From positions 1 through 5,143 of the forward strand of contig JAGXSQ010000090.1 in NCBI GenBank assembly GCA_018333395.1: a stretch of 5,143 bases of DNA. Reading direction: 5' to 3'. Position numbers and translations under genes: made by a program. Shown here in pieces: positions 1 through 4,294 of this stretch (positions within the stretch are counted from its first letter, which is position 1; every line of letters starts with the position of its first letter). This DNA is from Dethiobacter sp. Its GTDB lineage: Bacteria; Bacillota_D; Dethiobacteria; Dethiobacterales; Dethiobacteraceae. Below the pieces are notes generated by a model. That model did not search any database. It saw only the letters and a list, made by a program, of their open reading frames with translations, and was not told where the DNA came from.

Positions 1-687
1 CTGGTCGGGGTCTATCAGGACCAGATGGACGCCTTGCGCCAGGAGCTCGAGCTAGCCTCGCGCGAGCTAGCGCAGCAGCGCGAACGCGCCGCTCAGGTCG
101 AGGCCGGTAACCTCACTTATCGGCGGGGGGAGATAGTCCACGCCGGAGTGATTAACGCCCAGGAGCTTCCCGCCATCCGCGAGGCGCTGATTGGGCTGGT
201 GGAGGAGGCTAATGCGGCGGTAGCGCGGCGCGGCGGCGGGCCGGTCACGCTCAGTACCGAGCAGGTTAACGGGCTGATCCAGGCTGCCTACGAAGCGCCG
301 GGGGAGGTTTTAGTCGTGCTGTTAGCCCGCAGCGACCAGTTCGCCGGCTCGCGGGTCGAGGTGATGGTCGAAGCGCGTGAAAATCACCAACTGCTCAGAG
401 CCGGACAGCTAGTAGTAAGCCGCCAGCTCCATCTCGGCTCAGCCGAGTTGCCTGTCAGTCAGAGCGAGCTGCGGCTCGAGCTGACCCGCCTGTTAGCCGA
501 AGCGACCAACCGCTTGCGACGGTTAGGGCTGTTTGAGCAGGTGCGGCCTGACATCTCCGCTTCAGTGCTGGAGAGCTTCACCGCTTCGCTGTTGCGCCTG
601 GAAGGGTCGGCGGTTATCGGGCTGGTTAGCCAAACGCCGGTTAACGTTACCGGGCCGGTCGAGATGGAGTTTGTGATTTTACGTTGA
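1..687 (+). CDS. DUF3084 domain protein, C-terminal part (5' end outside window)
   Basis: The reading frame is open from base 1, so this is the C-terminal part of a longer protein; the ATG at 25 is internal. It opens with a charged helix (MDALRQELELASRELAQQRE) that is probably the end of a coiled coil. The motif YRRGEIVHAGVI follows (about residues 32-43 counted from the Met at 25), then an alternating helix/strand domain up to the stop. This matches the C-terminal region of DUF3084 proteins, which usually have N-terminal membrane segments, a coiled coil and then this domain; their function is unknown. Leucine is often encoded by CTA or TTA and CTAG sites are frequent, as in the next gene and unlike the minus-strand genes further right. 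The family assignment comes from the recalled motif and layout, not from a search. Confidence 0.72.
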   Translation: MVGVYQDQMDALRQELELASRELAQQRERAAQVEAGNLTYRRGEIVHAGVINAQELPAIREALIGLVEEANAAVARRGGGPVTLSTEQVNGLIQAAYEAPGEVLVVLLARSDQFAGSRVEVMVEARENHQLLRAGQLVVSRQLHLGSAELPVSQSELRLELTRLLAEATNRLRRLGLFEQVRPDISASVLESFTASLLRLEGSAVIGLVSQTPVNVTGPVEMEFVILR

Positions 688-712
688 GGCGGGGCTGCTC
701 ACCTCATTGGGC

Positions 713-718
713 TAAACT
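713..718 (+). promoter_or_regulatory. possible -10 box for a leaderless transcript of the membrane protein gene
   Basis: TAAACT fits TANNNT and ends 6 bases before the ATG at 725, which would place transcription initiation at or next to the start codon. There is no purine-rich ribosome binding site in the 37-base gap. No convincing -35 hexamer is seen at the usual distance; TTGAGG at 684-689 is too far away. The call is inferred from spacing and the missing Shine-Dalgarno. Confidence 0.35.
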
Positions 719-724
719 AGGCTC

Positions 725-1507
725 ATGGCGCAGGTGCTAACACAGATGGCCGAAGCCATTATCGACACGTTGTTGGCAGCCTGGGCGTGGCTGATCGGGT
801 TTAACTGGAACCCGGCAACCTGGAGCAACACCACCTGGGCCGTGCTGCTTGGCCTGCTGCTGGTTAGTGCGCTGCTCTGGCTACGGGCGGTCTGGCGCCG
901 CCAGGCGCGGCAGCTAGCGCCCTATACCCGCCCCGAGCTGCTAGTCACGCAGGGCGAGATCCTCCCCGGCGAAGGGCGTGACCTGCTTAAGCTCACCATC
1001 AGCAACTTAAGCCCGTACCCCGTGCAGGTGCTCGAGCTAGCCCTGCAAGACGCCACCAACCAGTTGGGCTGGCTCGAGCTAACGCCGCTCTTAGCTGTCG
1101 GCGCCTCGGTCAGGCTCGAGGAGGCGATAGCGCCCTTGCGAGTTCAGCAGGGGGAGTTATGGGTCTACATCTACACCCCTGCTACCCCCAACAAGCTCTT
1201 CCGCTTGAGCGCTACTTACACCTGGGAGCCTTGGCGCGAATGCCATAAGATCTCGCCGCTAGGGCAGCGGATCGAGCCGGTCAAAGAGCTGGCTAGCGCC
1301 TTGGCCAAGCGCCGGCGTGAAGAGCAGTGGCACAAGTCCGAACGCGAGCGCCAAAGAGCCGAGGCGCAACGCCGCCGCCAAGCGGAGCGCCTTGAGCGCG
1401 CGCGCTTGCGCCAGGAGGCGCGGCAGCGCCAAGAGCCGGCTGAGCCCGAGTCCGTCCCACAAAGCGCCCCCAACCGCGCCAAAATCGACTTCCCTGATGA
1501 CTTCTAG
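725..1507 (+). CDS. hypothetical single-pass membrane protein with charged C-terminal helix
   Basis: I do not recognise a named family. Residues about 9-25 form a hydrophobic or amphipathic helix and 36-55 (AVLLGLLLVSALLWL core) a clear transmembrane segment followed by RRQAR, which suggests a cytoplasmic C-terminal side. Residues about 70-170 look like a compact beta-strand domain (LLKLTISNLSPYPVQVLEL, then ELWVYIYTP). Residues about 186-236 are almost entirely Arg, Glu, Gln and Ala and should form a long charged helix. The tail is Pro/Ser-rich and ends in IDFPDDF. The gene lies 37 bases after the DUF3084 gene on the same strand and shares its CTAG-rich composition, so both are likely host genes. 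The ATG at 725 has no Shine-Dalgarno; a TAAACT hexamer ends 6 bases before it, suggesting a leaderless start. The gene looks real, but its function is unknown. Confidence 0.7.
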   Translation: MAQVLTQMAEAIIDTLLAAWAWLIGFNWNPATWSNTTWAVLLGLLLVSALLWLRAVWRRQARQLAPYTRPELLVTQGEILPGEGRDLLKLTISNLSPYPVQVLELALQDATNQLGWLELTPLLAVGASVRLEEAIAPLRVQQGELWVYIYTPATPNKLFRLSATYTWEPWRECHKISPLGQRIEPVKELASALAKRRREEQWHKSERERQRAEAQRRRQAERLERARLRQEARQRQEPAEPESVPQSAPNRAKIDFPDDF

Positions 1508-1573
1508 CTAGGCGCTTTATGCCATGGGATTTTGGGAACTGACAAGCGTCACGTGACGGATTACAGCAGGAGT

Positions 1574-1618
1574 GTGATCAAGACGTTCGTGGACAGACAC
1601 ACGCAGGAACTGTACTTT
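1574..1618 (+). pseudogene. N-terminal remnant of a HigB/RelE-type toxin gene
   Basis: From the GTG at 1574 the frame reads VIKTFVDRHTQELYF. This closely resembles the first 14-15 residues of HigB-family toxins, which commonly begin M/V-I-K-S/T-F-x-D-x-x-T-x-x-L-F/Y. The expected continuation (a basic stretch, then a helix with a conserved RKL) is absent in all three frames, so only the 5' tip survives. The frame stays open to 1834 by chance, but the rest has no toxin-like character and overlaps the intact ParE-like gene on the other strand. The remnant points away from the minus-strand cassettes and marks the left margin of the island. The stretch is short, so the call is tentative. Confidence 0.4.
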
Positions 1619-1693
1619 TGGCGCCAGTTCCACGGGCACTTGCACCAGTATTTCGTCAGCCGCCAAGGCTGCCTCATCCTCGGCAAACGCTGG

Positions 1694-1948
1694 TTATCCG
1701 ATGAGTTGGTCGTACTCGGCATGGCTTCCTATCCAGAACCACGAGATGCCGTCTTGCACGCCGGTACCAACGGCACGCCAGTGGAGCCCGACGCGAGCAG
1801 ACCAAAACTGGCCGACGCGCTTGAGATGTATTGAGGGGTGGCGGGGATTTGCTTTCATGAGTACAAAACAGCGATCTGCAAGCTGCTGCACGTCGGCGGG
1901 CAACGCGCGATAGTAATACCAGAAATCGGGTGAAGCGAAGTGCCTCAA
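1694..1948 (-). CDS. RelE/ParE superfamily (HigB-like) toxin
   Basis: An 84-residue protein of the size of RelE/ParE toxins. Recognisable segments are RHFASPDFWYYYRALPADVQ at the N-terminus, then FVLMKANPRHPSIHLKRVG, FWSARVGLHWRAVG, and the ending WFWIGSHAEYDQLIG. Members usually either cleave mRNA at the ribosome or poison gyrase; which applies here cannot be read from the sequence. The start is TTG at 1948, overlapping the stop of the upstream antitoxin gene by four bases (TTGA). It therefore has no ribosome binding site of its own and is probably translated by coupling, at a low level relative to the antitoxin. No internal stop or frameshift is seen, so the toxin looks intact. Family confidence is high, but the biochemical target is unknown. 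Confidence 0.82.
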   Translation of the reverse strand: MRHFASPDFWYYYRALPADVQQLADRCFVLMKANPRHPSIHLKRVGQFWSARVGLHWRAVGTGVQDGISWFWIGSHAEYDQLIG

Positions 1949-2145
1949 AATTCCGTGCTCTTGCCTTCCTCATAGGCCTTACGCGCAGCCTCGGCCAGCG
2001 CGTCCAGTTTTCCGGCCTTCACATCGGCCTCGAACTGACGGTCCCAGGCTTGGGCATCGAATTCGGCGTACCACTTGCGAAATTCCGTCAGCTCCGCGCC
2101 ACTCAGATTCCGAATTTGCTCCTCGATCACGGCCAGTTTTCGCAT
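1945..2145 (-). CDS. antitoxin of the RelE/ParE-type module
   Basis: A 66-residue acidic, helical protein: MRKLAVIEEQIRNLSGAELT, then EFRKWYAEFDAQAWDRQFEA (21-40), then DVKAGKLDALAEAARKAYEE (41-60). This pattern (LSxxELxEFRxWxAEFDAxAWDRQxExDxxxGKLDxLAxEA) is characteristic of small antitoxins encoded directly before toxins of the neighbouring type. It should bind and neutralise that toxin and may repress the operon. The ATG at 2145 has a good Shine-Dalgarno (GAGGTGA, 2155-2149), stronger than anything before the toxin, as expected for a toxin-antitoxin pair. A perfect inverted repeat overlaps the ribosome binding site. No recognisable DNA-binding motif can be pointed to, so autoregulation is inferred. 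Confidence 0.8.
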   Translation of the reverse strand: MRKLAVIEEQIRNLSGAELTEFRKWYAEFDAQAWDRQFEADVKAGKLDALAEAARKAYEEGKSTEF

Positions 2146-2164
2146 AGGTCACCTCGCTGACCTA
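2145..2164 (-). promoter_or_regulatory. candidate operator: 7-bp perfect inverted repeat over the antitoxin ribosome binding site
   Basis: The arms TAGGTCA and TGACCTA are exact inverted complements separated by 6 bases. The repeat lies between the -10 box and the ATG, contains the Shine-Dalgarno, and ends on the A of the start codon as read on the minus strand. This is where an autoregulating antitoxin or toxin-antitoxin complex would be expected to bind; an RNA hairpin hiding the ribosome binding site is the alternative. Confidence 0.5.
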
Positions 2165-2169
2165 GTATA
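2164..2169 (-). promoter_or_regulatory. -10 box of the antitoxin/RelE-ParE toxin operon
   Basis: TATACT on the minus strand is one base from the consensus TATAAT and lies 18 bases upstream of the antitoxin ATG at 2145. It overlaps the start of the inverted repeat by one base. No good -35 hexamer is seen at 16-18 bases. Confidence 0.5.
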
Positions 2170-2214
2170 CCAGCACCGCGCTGCGGCTAACGTCTTCTCA
2201 TCGGATAACTAGCA

Positions 2215-2338
2215 GTTACCCCGCAGACGCGGCATAATCGACAGCTTCTTGGCTGAACAGCACAGCAGGCTACACCGCCCCTGTTGGCCGGTCATGCGCT
2301 ACCGGCGGGTCCAGCCGCGCCCCATACTCCCGCTCGTC
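2215..2338 (-). repeat. repeat copy A: methylase tail remnant plus 3' flank
   Basis: On the minus strand, 2338-2270 reads [21 protein letters not shown], then Val and a TAG stop. This is the extreme C-terminus of the Eco57I-like methylase family (EYxxRLDPPxA...AHDRPTGAV). The rest of the gene is missing upstream, where the small antitoxin gene at 2350 ends instead. Past the stop the homology continues into the non-coding flank: bases 2229-2299 are identical to 4307-4377, 71 of 71. The copy lies between the PIN-remnant/antitoxin cassette and the ParE-like cassette. It has no start codon or ribosome binding site and is not expected to be translated. Confidence 0.8.
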
Positions 2339-2349
2339 GGCCTTTATCT

Positions 2350-2559
2350 TTACCCGTCGCGCTTACCTTGGCCCACAACCGGCGTTTTGGCGGCTTCTTG
2401 CGCGCCCTTGACCTTCCGCCACCACGCCCCAAGCTCACCCGCTTCAGCCGTGCGCTGGAAATAGCCAACCTCCTCGGCGGCGTTCATCCCCTTGACCTGT
2501 TCATAAATGCGGTCCTGCGCCTGCCACTTGAAGGCAAGAGCGTCAAAGCTCTTCGTCAT
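2350..2559 (-). CDS. small putative antitoxin of a PIN-toxin module (partner truncated)
   Basis: A 69-residue protein beginning MTKSFDALAFKWQAQDRIYE (1-20), then VKGMNAAEEVGYFQRTAE (22-39) and GAWWRKVKG. Small proteins of this pattern (a K-S/T-F-D start, an R-IYE/ERVY helix, M-xx-EEE-xx-YF/W) are, as I recall, often encoded just after a PIN-domain gene with overlapping ends. Here too the gene overlaps the end of a PIN-like fragment by 17 bases. A very strong Shine-Dalgarno (AAGGAGGTGA) lies 7 bases before the ATG at 2559, so it could be translated independently. If the partner toxin really is lost, this is an orphan antitoxin. The last ten or so residues (VVGQGKRDG) look like a drifted end next to the repeat junction. 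The role is inferred from family memory and context. Confidence 0.6.
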   Translation of the reverse strand: MTKSFDALAFKWQAQDRIYEQVKGMNAAEEVGYFQRTAEAGELGAWWRKVKGAQEAAKTPVVGQGKRDG

Positions 2560-2671
2560 CGAACCTCACCTCCTTCGGTGAAATGATGGTCAACAGGCCA
2601 TAGCCGTTCAGCAAGTTCACCTGATTGTACGCCTTCATCTTATCGACCCTGACGATGTGTCTGTAGTTCCA
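2543..2671 (-). pseudogene. C-terminal remnant of a PIN-domain (VapC-like) toxin
   Basis: From 2671 to the stop at 2543 the minus strand encodes WNYRHIVRVDKMKAYNQVNL, then LNGYGLLTIISPKEVRFDDE and EL. This resembles the end of a PIN-domain toxin subfamily whose C-terminus reads roughly WNFKHIVN...I..YN.VNL..GY..I.I.SPREV. The PIN core with the acidic metal-binding residues should precede it and is absent; the sequence before the Trp codon is instead a toxin-antitoxin leader (2670-2720). The leader's ATG (2672) is out of frame with the remnant and meets a stop after ten codons. The frame can be extended upstream to a TTG at 2752, but those residues translate the leader. Probably a deletion product without nuclease activity. 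Confidence 0.6.
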
Positions 2672-2720
2672 TATTGCTCCTTGGTGCAACCGATGCTTGG
2701 CCCGGTACTGGTATGCTACG
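2670..2720 (-). repeat. second copy of the DUF2281 antitoxin leader (promoter/RBS/ATG)
   Basis: This stretch matches the leader of the DUF2281 antitoxin at 4179-4235. The 14 bases covering AAGGAGCAAT and the ATG are identical (2670-2683 and 4179-4192), as are the 11-base AAGCATCGGTT block and the GACGTAG block upstream. It begins just beyond the DUF4160 stop codon and ends at the PIN remnant. The antitoxin that should follow its ATG is missing. If still active as a promoter it would now drive the PIN remnant and the small antitoxin gene. Confidence 0.65.
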
Positions 2721-2726
2721 TCTCCA

Positions 2727-2987
2727 TCACGGTAGTGGGGCGATCTTGCCAAGAGGCTCAGCCTTTCGCGCTCGTCCCCACGTCGCCAAAAGCTCGTCCT
2801 GGTGAAGAGCTGCCCACTCTGTGACTAATCCCAGGGCTCGAGGCGGCAGTTTGCCGGCAATCACCGCCAGCGTCGCGATGTTGATGAGCACTTCATGATC
2901 GCCGTAGAAGGCGTGGAAGTGGGGTGGTGTATGGTCGTTAAAGTACATCTTGACGATAATGCCGTAGAAGCGGCTTATCTCAGGCAT
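2727..2987 (-). CDS. DUF4160 domain protein
   Basis: An intact 86-residue member of DUF4160. The hallmarks are all present: PEISRFYGIIVKMYFNDH at the start, the His-rich HTPPHFHAFYGDHE (19-32), the middle GKLPPRALGLVTEW, HQDELLATWGRARK (62-75) and the closing LGKIAPL. The function of the family is not established as far as I know. It is commonly paired with DUF2442, and the pair is suspected to be a toxin-antitoxin-like unit. Its ATG at 2987 overlaps the end of the DUF2442 gene by 8 bases and has no clear Shine-Dalgarno, so translation is probably coupled. The conserved His cluster could bind metal or act catalytically; that is inference. Confidence 0.88.
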   Translation of the reverse strand: MPEISRFYGIIVKMYFNDHTPPHFHAFYGDHEVLINIATLAVIAGKLPPRALGLVTEWAALHQDELLATWGRARKAEPLGKIAPLP

Positions 2988-3273
2988 CCACGTGTTCGGC
3001 TCTCAGGCTTGCGAAGACCTCTTCCGGTCGTTTGCCCGCAAGCTCCAGGTAAAGGGCATCGGCACATAGCTCGATGTCATCACCCCAGGTAAGCTCACCG
3101 TGGGGTCCAATGACGACCTGCTCGAACCTGCGATAGTCATTCCAGAGGTTAAAGACACCCTGGCCAAGCAGCTGAGAGAGGTCGATGTCGCCGACCACAC
3201 CGTCGTCGTAGTGCAGCCAAAGCTTGTAGTCAGGAAGTGCTCTGACCTCGATGAGGTTGGCAATGGCGCTCAT
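2980..3273 (-). CDS. DUF2442 domain protein
   Basis: A 97-residue intact DUF2442 protein. Characteristic stretches are ALPDYKLWLHYDDGVVGDID (12-31), LLGQGVFNLWNDYRRFEQV (35-53), the GELTWGDDIELCADALYLEL block (59-78) and a closing GKRPEEVF. The family is small, mostly beta, of unknown function and often encoded next to DUF4160, as here with an 8-base overlap. It is the first gene of its cassette. The ATG at 3273 has no close Shine-Dalgarno; a TAGACT hexamer ends 7 bases before it, suggesting a leaderless transcript. A nested inverted repeat further upstream (3301-3340) may be an operator or a hairpin left by recombination. Whether it acts as antitoxin, toxin or neither cannot be told from sequence. 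Confidence 0.87.
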   Translation of the reverse strand: MSAIANLIEVRALPDYKLWLHYDDGVVGDIDLSQLLGQGVFNLWNDYRRFEQVVIGPHGELTWGDDIELCADALYLELAGKRPEEVFASLRAEHVDA

Positions 3274-3280
3274 ATGGCTA

Positions 3281-3286
3281 AGTCTA
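3281..3286 (-). promoter_or_regulatory. possible -10 box for a leaderless DUF2442-DUF4160 transcript
   Basis: TAGACT on the minus strand fits TANNNT and ends 7 bases before the ATG at 3273, the same spacing class as the plus-strand gene at 725. The only GGAG in the area lies about 14 bases from the ATG, too far for a normal ribosome binding site. No clear -35 is seen. Confidence 0.35.
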
Positions 3287-3300
3287 CTCCGTTTTCAGCT

Positions 3301-3340
3301 CGGTGCAGTCATGGTGCATGAAGGCACCTGGTCAGCACCG
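3301..3340. repeat. nested inverted repeat upstream of the DUF2442 gene
   Basis: The outer arms CGGTGC (3301-3306) and GCACCG (3335-3340) are exact inverted complements. Inside them, GGTGC (3313-3317) and GCACC (3324-3328) form a second exact pair around a 6-base loop. Equal 6-base spacers separate the outer and inner arms on both sides, so the whole 40 bases are symmetric. It lies 28 bases upstream of the DUF2442 start, between that gene and repeat copy B. There is no T-tract, so it is unlikely to be an intrinsic terminator; an operator or a cruciform site is possible. Confidence 0.45.
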
Positions 3341-3379
3341 TGGCTTCTGCTTTTCTGAGCGCCGTATCGCTATCGTTAT

Positions 3380-3597
3380 GGCTACACCGCCCCTGTTGGC
3401 CGGTCATGCGCCATCAGCAGACTGGCCGGCGGCGGGTCAAGCCGTGACTGGTACTCCCACCCTTCGCCCTTGCACCGCGCCATTTCGTCGTAAAGCTCCA
3501 GAATCGCCTCTTTGGTCCGGTAACAGCCGTACCTGGCCTCGTCCTTGCGCTTGGCGATAGGGAAGGCCTCCCTGCTGTAGGTCACGTCTCGACGCTT
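3380..3597 (-). pseudogene. repeat copy B: 3' fragment of the Eco57I-like methylase gene
   Basis: From about 3597 to the TAG at 3382 the minus strand encodes [38 protein letters not shown], then [20 protein letters not shown] and [10 protein letters not shown]. The first part matches the C-terminus of the methylase at the right end (DDVAYIMETFPIVKRKDEAK, then [19 protein letters not shown]). A 44-bp stretch is identical (3473-3516 and 4455-4498). The fragment lacks nearly all of the roughly thousand-residue protein, including any methylase motifs. A GTG at 3585 could open a 67-residue frame, but without a Shine-Dalgarno, so translation is doubtful. It starts within about 10 bases of the MazF stop codon and happens to be in the same frame as mazF. 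It preserves the in-frame tail that the right-hand methylase has lost. Confidence 0.83.
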
Positions 3598-3606
3598 AGT
3601 TGCCGG

Positions 3607-3957
3607 TTATGAGACCCGCGCCAGCCATGCTGCCAGGTGGTTCTTAATCCGCCGAAGCCTTTCGGGCGATATTTGGCCGATCGCGCCCAGCAGCACACTC
3701 CCCTCAACTACCGCTAGGCGGCCAACCCGGATTACGCTGGCACCCTTCAAGCCGCTGTGCGGGAAGTCGCTATCTTGTTCTTGGATCAGTTCGTCAAACT
3801 GAGGAATACAGTGGCGGGTCTGTGAGGAAATCATACAGATCAACCAGTCGTCGTAGTCCCCCGGTAACTTGCCGAGCAGGAGGGCGGGACGGAGTTTTCC
3901 TGCTTCCAAATCGGTTTGCGGGAACCGAAAGAGGATGATCTGTCCGGCCTGCTTCAA
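3607..3957 (-). CDS. PemK/MazF-family toxin (mRNA interferase)
   Basis: A 116-residue intact PemK/MazF protein. Family signatures are GQIILFRFPQTDLEAGKLRP (5-24) with the conserved Arg-Pro, then DDWLICMISSQT (36-47), FDELIQEQDSDFPHSGLK (54-71), SVIRVGRLAVVEGSVL, and GAIGQISPERL near the end. MazF-type enzymes are ribosome-independent RNases that cut mRNA at short specific sequences, using the Arg after the first strand and a Ser/Thr in the next (here probably Arg23 and Ser44/45). The start is a TTG at 3957 that shares TTGA with the antitoxin stop, so translation is coupled. No truncation is seen. The cut site cannot be predicted. The stop is followed almost directly, in the same frame, by the methylase fragment. 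Confidence 0.9.
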   Translation of the reverse strand: MKQAGQIILFRFPQTDLEAGKLRPALLLGKLPGDYDDWLICMISSQTRHCIPQFDELIQEQDSDFPHSGLKGASVIRVGRLAVVEGSVLLGAIGQISPERLRRIKNHLAAWLARVS

Positions 3958-4181
3958 GAAAATGTCACTTTCAGATCGGCGTTGGCATAGTGAGGAGAGC
4001 CTTCATCTTCCATACCACGCATGGCGAAGGCAAGGGATAGATCGCTCCAGAGGCTTTCTTCAGGCTCCGAGGAGCCTCGTGTGGCTTTAGTGAGGAGATA
4101 TTCTACAAAATCGAGGACTTCGGCCTGATACGCTGTCGGCAGCTTCTGTACGCCCGCTTGAATCTTTTGAGTGATCGTCAT
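3954..4181 (-). CDS. DUF2281-type antitoxin of the MazF/PemK module
   Basis: A 75-residue protein. The N-terminal half (ITQKIQAGVQKLP, then YQAEVLDFVEYLLTK, 18-32) is the typical DUF2281/VapB-like helical region. The C-terminal half (LWSDLSLAFAMRGMEDEGSP, then ADLKVTFS) is the acidic toxin-binding tail seen before PemK-type toxins. It should wrap around MazF and block its active site until degraded by proteases. The ATG at 4181 has a good Shine-Dalgarno (AAGGAG, 4 bases away) and a leader shared with the stretch at 2670-2720. It overlaps the toxin gene by four bases. Pairing with PemK rather than a PIN toxin is usual for this tail. The module looks intact. Confidence 0.87.
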   Translation of the reverse strand: MTITQKIQAGVQKLPTAYQAEVLDFVEYLLTKATRGSSEPEESLWSDLSLAFAMRGMEDEGSPHYANADLKVTFS

Positions 4182-4237
4182 ATTGCTCCTTGCACGAGTA
4201 ACCGATGCTTTTCCCGTTACCTGCTATTCTACGTCAA
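4179..4237 (-). promoter_or_regulatory. leader/promoter region of the DUF2281-MazF operon
   Basis: On the minus strand: TAGAAT at 4231-4226 is a plausible -10, AAGGAG at 4191-4186 the ribosome binding site, and ATG follows at 4181. The half-sites GTAAC and GTTAC (4198-4202 and 4216-4220 on the plus strand) form an inverted repeat spaced 13 bases apart between them, possibly an operator. A TTGACG hexamer lies directly upstream of TAGAAT, too close to act as its -35. The region is duplicated, with the half-sites degraded, at 2670-2720. Confidence 0.45.
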
Positions 4238-4294
4238 TTTAGACCAGGATGCCCAACCTTGCTGTTTGGTCGGTCAACTCGGAGTCTCGCAGGT

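Noticed and set aside
1216..1511. Several frames antisense to or overlapping the end of the membrane protein gene
   Set aside because: They are Arg/Ser/Ala-rich shadows of the charged helix region without start signals or family features.
1547..1558. 12-bp perfect palindrome CGTCACGTGACG as a regulatory site
   Set aside because: About one such palindrome is expected by chance in a window of this size, and nothing in the context supports a function.
1532..1834. Plus-strand frame of 100 codons from a TTG
   Set aside because: It overlaps the well-supported ParE-like toxin on the other strand, lacks a ribosome binding site, and only 14 residues from 1574 resemble anything (a HigB start).
2204..2220. 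TAACT-AGC-AGTTA inverted repeat as a terminator
   Set aside because: The stem is only 5 bp, A/T-rich and without a T-tract.
2672..2752. N-terminal extension of the PIN remnant to a TTG at 2752
   Set aside because: These codons translate the duplicated antitoxin leader, including its ribosome binding site, so they are not protein-coding.
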